From Cyprinodon diabolis (lineage: Eukaryota; Chordata; Actinopteri; Cyprinodontiformes; Cyprinodontidae), in contig CM060078.1 of NCBI GenBank assembly GCA_030533445.1, positions 27,948,091-28,012,090 on the forward strand: a stretch of 64,000 nt of DNA. The letters are read 5' to 3'. Below are positions 49,525 through 59,952 of this stretch, one piece after another; the stretch's first letter is position 1, and each line of letters opens with the position of its first letter. The notes under the pieces are model-generated. The model ran no database searches and had not been told where the DNA came from. It saw only the letters and a list, made by a program, of their open reading frames with translations. The translations under genes were made by a program, and so were the position numbers.

Positions 49525-52500
49525 ATGGCCTTTGCGCAAAGGTGTCACTACAGTATGCGCAGCGGGGCCAGGACGCACTGGACTTTGCCAGCAGTTATTG
49601 TTTTGTGGACTTCTCTGTGGGCAATCGCTTCCTCTTTTCCGATCCCACACAGGACTAATGCTACTTTGTTAGAAAGGAAGTGGGAGACCCTTTTCTCCCG
49701 CTCCTACCTGGGTATAAATGGGGACAGATCGCAGCTGAACTGGCAGAGCGACTACTTGCAGGGCATCAAAAGAGTGCGGCGGCTGTACTGCAACGTGGGC
49801 ATTGGGTTTCACCTGCAGGTGCTCCCTGATGGCAGGATAAGCGGTGTGCACAGTGAGAACCCATACAGTGAGTTGCATCCTGCAAAAAAATAAAAATGCA
49901 TTGGAATCCAAAGAGAGTGTATCTTTAAAAGTTAGATCCGGTCCTGCATGATATTTAAGTAGCGCAGCATGGGTTGAAAGTTTCCAAAGGCAAACACAGT
50001 GTACCGAGCCGTGCAACGGTGCATCCAAAAACACGACACGAATGCATGACGCGGACTTATTTTTACCCTGCTGTGGGGCACTCATATTCCTCCCAGCGCG
50101 CTGTAAACCAACCACAATGTCTAACATGCAGATAGCTGATTGCTGCACACATAACGGAGCATCATCCAAGTCGCAGTGCACCTGCAAGGCTACACCCATC
50201 ACTGCTGCATAGGCCACTGAAACTTGTCCCAAAGCGCAGCGTCGCACTGACTCTGCCTCTCTGTCACATTATGTCTCATTCAGGTCTGATAGAGATCTCC
50301 ACAGTGGACCGAGGAGTGATCAGTCTGTTCGGAGTGAGGAGTCAGCTGTTTGTCGCAATGAACAGCAGAGGAAGGTTGTACGGAACGGTAGGTTACAGTG
50401 GCGCAACTCTGGAGTTCAACAGAGCTGCTGCTGCTGCTGCATCCACTGCTTTATGAGGGCTGTTGTGTTATTAATATACCCTGATGAGAGGAGGGGGACA
50501 GGTCAACGCTCTTTACAGCCTCTGCTACAAATATCACATTTAATAATTATTGTAGTACTTAATTTAACAGTCACATGGTATGTTTATAGACATTTAATTG
50601 AACTGGTGTGGTATGTTTGTTGTCACAAATCAACTTCAAATATAAAGCTTGGAGTATAATATCATAGCCACAGTCACAACCTAACTTTTTTTTGCATTTT
50701 TATTTTGCATTTGCATAAAATATATATAACACTTGGACATTTTACCAAGTTATTTTAAATATTTATTCAAAAATGCAAAAGTTTGACGTGGGGGGGATTA
50801 GCCTGCTGCTTTAAAAATGTTAAATAAATGCGATAAAGCTTATAAAAGTGAATCAAACTCTAATCTCTTCATTCATATGTTTGCATCGTTTGTAATGTTT
50901 ACAAAAGTTGATTGCTGCAAATTAAGTTTAATATTATATATTTTAGAAAAACAAATGGACTAACCTTCAACTGAGTGACATACTGTAGTCATCAATATCA
51001 CATTGTTAGATATTTAAAAATAACATTTATTATTAAAAGGGCTATAAATCACAGCTATTTTACATATGTGTGATGAATTAAGCTATTAAATCAGTGTAGC
51101 TTCAATATTGACATTTGGCCCTTTTACCATTCAGGCTTTAAGAAAATGCACCAGCAAACTTCTTATTCATGGTTTTAATTTTCTGAAATGAAAATAAATC
51201 TACATGAGTATATATTTAGGGAATGGTTAACAACAAGATATTTTCATCAGATTAAAAGTTTAGCATTTTTGCATTAGTTGGTTAAATGTTTTTAATATAA
51301 CAGATACTAGATGAGGGTTTTTGTACATCTACATTGTTAAGGTCTTAAAAGCGTCTATAGTAAAATAGCCACAGCGTTTCTGATCATCCTTGGAAAAGTA
51401 AACAATGAACAAGATTTTGTGCATATATTGAGGAATTTTATGCAATATACCAACATGAAGCAACACTTAAATACAGGATAGGGAAAAATGCTGCTGGGTT
51501 TCTGAAATTGTTCCAAATGGAGAATCTGAAATGTTGTGTACTTGTATTTGTGGAACAAGTTATTGTAATTCTAGCTGCATGTCCTTTGGGTAAGGTCTCA
51601 ACCATGTTTCTAACTAGAAACAGAAATGCTTTGTGATTCCTTTCAGTCAGATTGGAGATCATTTCTGAACTTATCAAAGATTCTAGTAGGTCTGCTCTTG
51701 GTCATGATCTAACCATCGCCCTTTAACTGCTTTAATGTATTTGGGCCATTTTTCTGCAGCTAGATTAACCTCCTCCTTAATCTGAGTTTGTTTTTCAATC
51801 CCACCTCTTTCAAGAATAGCCTTAATTTCAGCTCTATACATCTTCTGCTGTAACATCACACACCATGATGCTGCCACCACCGTGTTTAACTGAGGGGTAG
51901 TATTCTCAGGTTTATGTGTGATATAATATAGGGGTGTTGTACTAAAGGAGGCTAAATAAAATCACAAACTATGCTTTTCAGAATTGTATTCAGAAATGTT
52001 GCCCTGCTGTCTGCTTATTAGATGAAATCTCCTTAAAATTGTCAAGTGGGGGGGAGGTTTGACAGGAGGACCCAAATGCAGACTGAAGCTGAAGGAGTTT
52101 ACTTGAATATTTATTAACGAAAGCGTTCAACAGAAGCAAAAATCCACATAATACTTACAAAAGGGGGCAAAGAAATGACGACAAACCAGCAAAGAGTGAC
52201 TGAACAGGAGGAGAACATATGGGAGAGAGAAACAAAGACCAGACTAATTAGCAGATTGGGAGCAGGTGTGAACAGAGGCAGGAAGGGAGTTGGGAAAAGG
52301 AGACCGACACAAGAGGACAAACAGGAAATATCTAAGAACTCAAAAACAATTTAAAAAAAGCTACAACACAAAAACGGAAATAAGACCAATGAAAACTCAG
52401 AGATAAAACTTGAACAGAACCAAAACCGTGACAAAAAAGCTGTTTTTGATTGTAATACGGAAAAAGAGAAATGGTTAAAGGGATATGAATATTCTTGCAA

Positions 52501-54069
52501 AGCACTTTAAGCAAATATTATACTTTTCTCTCAGATTAACAAACAAAAATAAATTTATCTCCACTGTCAAAAGCTACGTTATTTAAAAAAAGATTCAAAT
52601 AATGATTGTCGTTTAGTGATTTTCAGTCATAACATTGTTATCTATGGGATTTGTTAGTTCAGGTTGCACCAAATGACCAGAGACAGCCTTATCAGTTCAG
52701 ATACGGGAGCACGATGAATCCTTATTTCTGAAATGTGTCTCTTTTCCAACAACATTCCACCTCCTCGTTTACTTCACAGCACTTTGTCTGAAAAATCTGT
52801 TCACTGCAATAAACACCTGAGCCCCATATATATTAAAACCTGTTATTAACATACACATTCTGACTCTAAAGCTGATTAATCCTCAGTATATGGTAGGATA
52901 AACTCTATAACTTTGGTCAAATGTTTTGGAAATCTTGCCAGAAGGTTCTTAAGTCAGTTTGCTAGAATTCAGCCCTTTTCCTTCTAAAGAGAACCTGAGG
53001 AGCTGATCATTTGGAGAAAGGCACAAGCCGCTTTTTTTTCTTGGAAGTGAAATTATTTTTAGTGTCCCCGTCTTAAAAATGACAACCCCCACTGAAGGTG
53101 GAATGGAAAAGTCCTAGAGCAATCAGAAGACGGACCCCAATAGTTCTGAACCAGCAAACATCTGCCAATTCTTTGAGTTTAAATCGATAAACCAAGTGGC
53201 CCACATGGTAGTTTCTTTTGTGTGTAAAAAAAAATAATTAGAGATAATTACTTTATTTATTTGTATCGTTAATAGTGATCAGGACCAAAAAAGACACCAT
53301 TTCCAACTCTGAGCTACAACTTCTTAGACAAATAAGATGCAGCATTTGTCCCTGAGCGTTTTCCAAACTTGACTGTTTTTATTTAGCATTTGGAATAATG
53401 GCTTCTTCCTCTCAGAGTGGATTTTCAACCCATGCTGGTACAGGCTGTGATTCACTGCAGATAATAAATCTCTGCAAACAGCTTTAAACAGCATCTAGCA
53501 AGGTGCTAAGCTGTCGTTTTGAAGTCGATTCAACACATTTCAAATGGAAACTTGTCCAACCTGTCTCTTCTCTAAAAATTGAGACAGCTGGACTTTCCCA
53601 AGCTATTTATACTAGTATATAGTTGTCATAGCATCAGGAGATTTTAGCAGACATGTGGGGGTCCACAATTCTCTCTCTAATATGTTGGCTGACTTCTTTT
53701 AAAATTTCTGATCTTAAACAAGGATATGCATCTCTGAGCTGTTGCCTTTAAATAAATGAACAGATGTGCCTTTTTTTGAAATGTTATAAATTAAGAAATA
53801 AAAAAAAAAAAATCAGACTTAATATCAGAAAATAAGAAAAAAAGCATCCGCATTATGACATTCACTGAAACATTTCTTCCTCTCCTCTCTAGAGAGTCTT
53901 CAAAGACGAATGCAAGTTCAAGGAGACGTTGCTCCCGAACAACTACAACGCCTACGAGTCTTTTGTTTACAAGGGCTTCTACATCGGCCTGAGCAAGCAC
54001 GGCCGCGTAAAGAGAGGCAACAAGGCGACCACGGCCATGACTGTCACACATTTCCTCCCGCGACTATGA
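49525..54069 (+). CDS. fgf6: Fibroblast growth factor 6
   Basis: Secreted FGF4-subfamily ligand that signals through FGF receptors with heparan sulphate; FGF6 is linked to muscle growth and repair. Three coding exons: 49525-49867, 50284-50387, 53893-54069; phases agree, 207 residues (human 208). Visible: a signal peptide with hydrophobic core [16 protein letters not shown], an N-glycosylation site NAT at Asn45, and the beta-trefoil with [67 protein letters not shown] and the C-terminal [15 protein letters not shown] / [16 protein letters not shown] and RVKRG favour FGF6 over FGF4. The chosen ATG is the first in frame that is not stopped at once, and its product resembles FGF6 N-termini. Intron 2 is 3.5 kb. 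The fish a or b paralogue is not decided. Confidence 0.95.
51300..52515. mobile_element. Decayed Tc1-type element interrupted by a second repeat
   Basis: The part at 51530-51930 (GCATGTCCTTTGGGTAAGG, CACCATGATGCTGCCACC read as antisense transposase DNA) and the end at 52475-52510 (GGGATATGAATATTCTTGC, AAAGCACTTTA) match the two halves of a common fish Tc1-type non-autonomous element. About 390 bases at 52046-52435 split them and belong to another family. Confidence 0.5.
52046..52435 (-). repeat. Dispersed repeat inserted in a Tc1-type relic
   Basis: Read on the - strand it starts GTCACGGTTTTGGTTCTG, passes CACACCTGCTCCCAATCTGC and ends CTGCATTTGGGTCCTCCTGT / CAAACC. I recognise this order as a widespread fish repeat with retroelement-like character. 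No gene is encoded. Confidence 0.5.
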
Positions 54070-56199
54070 AGGAAGCTGACTATTTCATAGAAATTTGCAC
54101 ATGCGGATGTTCCTCCAGGTAACATATATGTAGAAATGCAAAGACCTGACAGACACATCCATGAACTGCGAAGGAAAATACAAATATTTATTCTGTTATA
54201 CATAAATATTTATGTGTATATTTGGATAGGTGCGTTTGTAAATGTATGCCAAACTGAGCTGCTTATTGTTTTTTTTTTCTGGACAGGGTGAGTCAAAGCC
54301 TTTTTTCCCTGTTCCACCACATTGGTGCTTGCTGTAACTGAACTACACACCACTTACTTTTCTGTGATGGAGGATGAGCTATATGCTGTGCTTTTAAGAG
54401 TGAAATTAATACTTTTTATTACCTCAACGAACCACTTCAATAGATGAAGGAATGCATGGACTTCTGCTCAAATGTCTGTTTATCGTTTTATTCAAACCTT
54501 TAAATGCTTGATGGTTCACTGCTCAATTATTGATGTCCAGCAGTGGAGAGGAGGAAAATTAAATGCACTACTTTTTTTCCTGCACGATTTAAAGGTGCCT
54601 TGGTGTTCCCACTAGCTGGCCCCCATTAAACTTCTGTGAAAGAGACACCCGGAGGAGTCAGAAATAGGGCTGACGCTCCAGAGAGGCCCTCAGAAAGGGG
54701 AAAAGGTGGGATCGGCTATCTCTGGTTTATTTTCTTTTCTGTAATTAGATCGATTAAGTAATAAACAATCTGTGGTTGAGACAGCCATAGAGACTGGCAC
54801 AAGGCCGTATGTTTTACTGCGTAGCATATCCAGTAAGCAAACAGGGTGGAAAACCATATGTGCTGCAGCATGGAGAAACTTTTTGGATCGGACCTGGCTT
54901 GCTTCTGCACAATTATCGACTGAGTGGACAAAGGAAACACAAAAGCTGCTGCACAATGCCTTTGAAAGAGCCCCAGCAGTAGAGTGGGCTGCTGTTTTTG
55001 AAATGCAAAGCTTTTAGCTGCTATTAAAAGGATGAAACAAATGGAAAACAATGTAAATAGCTGCAAGTTTGAAAGACGAATTTTTGTAGCACGAAAATAC
55101 AAAGGCTGCACAAGAAACCAGCAATGATGCTACTTATCCATTCGGTTTCTTTACATTTTCTTTGGGAATTTGGAATATTTTGATGCTCTAGGTGTTTTTT
55201 TTTTTTTTTGCAGTCTTTCCATCTTTTCTGCAGCAGCACTGCAGTGGCACCTCGGTGAATAGAGCTAGAGCTAAAACAGGTCTAAATGCAATTATAGATG
55301 AATCAGTTTTTGTGCATCGAAGACTAAAAGGATAATGCAGATGAAAAAATGGATGCAAAGCTTAAGTTTTACTGCTAATCCTCTAAATTAAGGGGGTAAA
55401 ACGATGGAGGAGTTTAGGTATACTAGCAGCAGTTTGTTCATGTTTTGCAGACTCACAAAATGGGTATTCTTGTTCAGTATTCCAAAGATATTTTTCTTGC
55501 CTCGTTCTCTGAATTCCCAAGACTCCTCTAGAGGGGATCTACTTGTAGTTCCTGCAGCTGTTACCTGCTTCATTCCTGTGCGACAGGAAGCAGGACTATT
55601 TAAACCCAGGAAAGACGTGTGTCTGTGTGCATGGAGTCCGCACGCTGTCTTTGTTTGTCAAACCACCGCCTCCTCTTGCAGGAATGTGGCACTGTCAGGA
55701 TGACAGGGACACTTCCCCACATACCTGAACCCTTTGACGGGCCGCTCTGTCCACCTCTGCCTGTTTGCTAACCCTAACCTTCACCCCCACAACTCACCCG
55801 CTGCAGGGTGGAACCTTTCAGATTCCTGTTTTAACCTGTGAGCTTCTTCCTCGAATATTAGCCTTTTTTAGTTCAAGGTCAGAGTCGTTGAGCCGTCTTT
55901 GGTTCCACGCCTGTGGTCAGGGTGGTCTGTTGATCACAACAGGAATTTAAATCATCTTTTATGTATAAAGTGTAGAAGTACTTGTATCCCTTTATGTGAA
56001 CTTTTCAACGATAAATCTGAAATGAGAGATCACCACAAAGTAGAGCTTAATTGTAGAGTGGGAGGAAAGAAGCTGCAATTAGTTAAAAACTTTCTTACAA
56101 ACAAAAATATGTAATATATGACATCCATTTGGCTCCCATAAGAAAATTAAGACATTGATGATGCCTTTTTGTGTTATATTGGAGCTTAATTCATCTTTC

Positions 56200-56818
56200 C
56201 ATAAATGCTATCTGCCGAACAAACATCCCCACAGCCAGATCCTGCCACTACCATGTTTTATACTGTAAATTATATGTTCAGTTAGTTTCCTGCTAAACTT
56301 AGTCAGAAAGCTGAACATTTTTGTTCTTCCACGTGTTTACTGTTCCCTAAAACATGCAAACAGACTATGTGTTTTTCTTTACACTGAAGTTTTCTTTTTG
56401 CCACTTATCCATAAAGGACAGATTTGGGACATGGGTTGGTAGGTTTGTAGTTGCGTTGTATTCTGTCCCTTTTCAGCTGATGGATTGCACAGAGCTCCGG
56501 GAGATGTTTTTAACAACTCAACACTTCCATAAACTTCTCCATATCTTTATGTCAGAACCCTGAGATTAAGATTAAAAAACATACTACAAGCACTTTGGGC
56601 TGTAAATTTAATCATTTCGGACTATCAGATTGAAGGAGGCTGAAATCAAATGGGAATAACAGTTTTTACATTTAGATTAGCAAATGCAATCAGCCACGTA
56701 ACCACTTTTTGTTTTACTTCATCTTAATGCTCTACTTTGTGTTGGTCTACAACATAAAACTGTACAGAAACCTAGGGAAAGGTGAAGGGATATAAATAAT
56801 TTGCAAAGAACTGGATGT
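56200..56818 (-). mobile_element. Decayed Tc1-type non-autonomous element
   Basis: Words in the order CCCCACAGCCAGATCCTGCC, CCATAAAGGACAGATTTG, GATTGCACAGAGCTCCGGG, TACTTTGTGTTGGTCTAC and a final GGGATATAAATAATTTGCAA follow those of a common fish Tc1-type repeat in antisense orientation. It is degraded throughout. The left terminal repeat was not found. Confidence 0.55.
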
Positions 56819-56933
56819 TTTTTTTTAGCCAGTCTTGTTCCTTTAAATGATTTCAACTGTTCACTGTTAAGAACGCATCAGTACATCATGTTTCTTTCTG
56901 TTTTCTACACACGCTGAGATTGGAAAATAGATG

Positions 56934-56937
<4 letters not shown>

Positions 56938-56981
<44 letters not shown>
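56938..56981. repeat. (AT)n microsatellite
   Basis: About 20 AT units preceded by GTATGTAT. Short open frames over it (Tyr-Ile repeats) are artefacts. Confidence 0.9.
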
Positions 56982-56983
<2 letters not shown>

Positions 56984-57585
56984 CCCAGGTCTTTCTCTCT
57001 CCTCAGGAGATACCTCCTCCTGTGCTGACCTCAACCCCCCTGATTTTCTGTCCGCTCCATGGATTCCTGCCATTATTCTCTTTGCACATAAACTGCTTCA
57101 GCAGATAAAAATTCAAGAGAAAGAGTCAAAGTGGAAGTAAATTCTCCGATTAGGAGATCTGATCCCTCTAGAAGCACTTTAAACAGGACGTCTTGATCAA
57201 TACACCACAGCAAATATATGATACTTAAAAAGGGGTTTAATGGACAAAACTCAGTTTTCCTTAAATCCAAATCTTAAAAAATAAAAATCATGCTATTTAT
57301 TTATCTTTCTACATCTTATTTTAAGTGAAGGTAAGGAATGTGTCCTTTTATGTTTGAATGTATAGCAGAAAGCCTGACTGCAGGCGCGTGCTTCATACAT
57401 TATCTCGATTCCTCTGTTCTCATATACCTCACCTCCTGCCTTAGTTTTGGTTTGCTGATCACTGTAAAATAAGGAGAAACAAACTTTAGGGGTTTGTTTC
57501 CGAGGGCAGACATTGCTAATTGTTTTTGTTCCTTTTATTTTTGTACGTATGTGCTGTGCACAGCAATCTACTGTATTCCTGAGAA

Positions 57586-57598
57586 AATAAATAATAAA
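57586..57598 (+). promoter_or_regulatory. fgf6: Candidate fgf6 polyadenylation signals
   Basis: Two AATAAA hexamers (57586-57591 and 57593-57598), preceded by TGTA words and followed at once by GTTTGTTTTGTTTTTT, a GT/T-rich downstream element. It would imply a 3.5-kb fgf6 3' UTR. ATTAAA hexamers closer to the stop (near 54557 and 54625) are alternatives. Confidence 0.35.
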
Positions 57599-58489
57599 AG
57601 TTTGTTTTGTTTTTTAAAAAACTGCCTGGTAATTTATTATGTCTTTCCCCCCAAAGTTAAAGTTCTAGCGTTTTTTCCTCAAACTACAATAATGACTTTT
57701 AATGTTTGAAGCTTTTATGTTAAGTTAAACAGAAGAAGAAGAACTAACTCTGAACTCCCTGAAGAATACTCCTTCACATGAAAATATTGGGTGGGAAAAA
57801 CCAATAGGCACACAGTAAGCATGGGTTAAGGCTGCATCTATTGTGAACATATATATTCACAATAAAAAAGTTTAAAAAAGCTATTTATTTTCAAGGAAAT
57901 GACATACAGCAAATAGTCTTCAAACACAAAATCCATACGTATTAAAACCAGCAAAGCTGCTCAGTTTACATAAAATCATAATTGGCATAAATTCTATAAT
58001 ATTTTTACCTTAATGGGGAATTTTTGCATGACATTCATGCATGATAAGATTGAAAAATACAAGCGTTACAATTTTTTATCAGCTGATGTTTTTCTAAACC
58101 ATAATGAATTCAAGATATTTAGATTATCTTCCAAAACTTAAGTAGAAAGTTTCTCATCAGGCTGCTCTTACTTGCTTATTTTAGCCATAAACAGGCTTAC
58201 AGCTCTTTGCACATTTGGGATGTTTAAGAGGTCATTCTAAAATCGTACTTTCAGTCTAATGTATTCAATACAAAGCTGCTATTTGTTTGGCATAATTAAA
58301 CACTAAATTGTGTCCCAGTTTAAACTATTTAGCCCCATAGACTCCCACCCAGATGTCAGGAAATTAGCTGAAATATCTAAAACAGTCCAGGAAACACCAC
58401 TGCTCAAGCCGACCATAAACTAAAATAAAATAAATTTGCTGCAGTATAGGTGAGGCTTTTAGAACCAAGTAGGCAATACCAACTGTTAG

Positions 58490-59180
58490 GACAGATTAGG
58501 CCCAAGTTTCCATGGGGCCCTAAGCAAATTTAATTTTGGGGGCCCTATGCTGCCAATATCATCTTTGACTGCAATTGGCAGTCCAATGATGAGAGCATTC
58601 ACACACCGACTGAAACCTCATTGTAGCTCTGGCAGTGCTGTTTATAATTGGCTCTTTGTATGAATCAGGTACTATTACTAAAGGTAATAATACAAAACCG
58701 TTTGCAGAAATGTGTCGTAAAAGCTTAATGTGGTATATACTTTTTATATTACAACTGAAACAGCAATATGCAAAAATAACCTGTAAAGCGACAGCATCAA
58801 ACACATATTGCTTTAATAAATAAAAATCTATTGAACTGTACAATTATATCAAATAACCAATAAAACATCCAGCATATCTTTGCTATTCAATGATAACATT
58901 GTCTCTAAAAAGATTCAATGATCATTCCTCTTCTTTGTGTTAATCTAGCCCCATCAGTAATAATTATTTTATCCTGTATAAGTAATAATTTTACATTATT
59001 AAAGATACATTGATGTAAAAACACATAATTTCATCATGAAATTGAATGTTTTGTTGTATTTATATGAAAATCATTATAGATGCTAAAGAAAACAAAATAT
59101 TGATCCTGGGGGCCCTCTTAAAGCGCTGGGGTCCTAAGCAGTCGCTTAATTTGCTTTTGCTTTGGGCCGGCCCTGCCAAC
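58490..59180. repeat. Decayed GGCCC-ended dispersed repeat
   Basis: The left part has GGGGCCCTAAGCAAATTT and GGGGGCCCTATGC; the right part has GGGGGCCCTCTTAAAGC and CTTTGCTTTGGGCCGGCCC-like words in inverted arrangement. The two edges look like opposite ends of one non-autonomous element with an AT-rich middle. No target duplication was found. Confidence 0.35.
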
Positions 59181-59883
59181 CATCATGCATGGTGGCTGAA
59201 AATCTGCATATCATGGTTAAAAGTTGCATGGTTAATATATAGATAGATAGTAACAAGTTAAAGAAGTCGCATTTTCTCCTTGACTTTTTTAAAATCTTAT
59301 TTCCTTACAACCAAATGATTGTGAGGGAAAAAACTGAAAATTGGAAATGACTGTTTCTGGGGATTTTACATCCTCCGATTTAGATGCTGCATCTCAGCCT
59401 CTTTTGCAGACTTCTCTAAGTAAGGAAGTGTCTCCATCTGCTGGTGAAAGAGTGGAAATGTAGTGACCAGCAGGTGTGTTAAAACAAGAGATAGAAAAAG
59501 CAAGCTGTAAGCATTTATTGGCCCTAAAGTTGCACAGGGTAAATTGGAAGTATATGATGCAATTAAAAAAACAAACTCTATAATTCTATTTTTTAAAAGG
59601 TTCCAGGTTAAAAATGAAGATTTTTTTAGTACAATTACATAAATCAACCTCCTACACTAAATGACAACTTGAACCAGGACGATAATTAATAAACAGTTTA
59701 AAGTGGAGGCGTGAGTTGTAACCAAAAATATGAGTGCCGTTGTTTGACCAACAACCCTGGGATAAACACAGAGATGTGGAAGTGGTCCTTCCGTTGCAGC
59801 AGCCCGCACATCTTTGGGGGCGACTGTTTTGCTTCTTTTTTTTTTTCTAGCTCTGGATGTGAGCAGGAGTGGCGCTCCGAGGG

Positions 59884-59894
59884 GTTTAAAAAGG
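59884..59894 (+). promoter_or_regulatory. fgf23: Possible TATA-like box of fgf23
   Basis: GTTTAAAAAGG about 60 bases before the fgf23 ATG, in a GC-rich stretch. The spacing would allow a very short 5' UTR. Motif evidence only. Confidence 0.3.
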
Positions 59895-59952
59895 TAGCGC
59901 CACCAAACTTTGGCGCAACAGAACCTCTGAACTTCCAGTGGAAACCAACAGG

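Larger units (their letters stand above)
50388..53892. other. fgf6 intron 2
   Basis: AT-rich intron without a nested gene. Its middle (51300-52515) is built from transposon relics, listed separately. The rest, including 52516-53892, shows no recognised structure. Confidence 0.6.
54070..59952. other. fgf6-fgf23 interval, no further gene
   Basis: Contains the fgf6 3' UTR (possibly up to about 57600), a Tc1-type relic (56200-56818), an AT microsatellite (about 56938-56981), a decayed GGCCC-type repeat (58490-59180), and the likely fgf23 promoter at the right end. Open frames at 54690-55111 (- strand) and 55404-55703 (+ strand) have no family features. Confidence 0.55.

Noticed and set aside
49248..49658. 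136-residue + strand open frame overlapping the fgf6 start
   Set aside because: Wrong frame relative to fgf6 exon 1 and no known domain; the fgf6 frame starting at 49525 carries the signal peptide and FGF core.
49669..50247. 192-residue - strand open frame across fgf6 exon 1 and intron 1
   Set aside because: Shadow of the GC-rich fgf6 exon on the other strand; no conserved motif.
56867..57140. Open frames with Tyr-Ile repeats
   Set aside because: Produced by the AT microsatellite.
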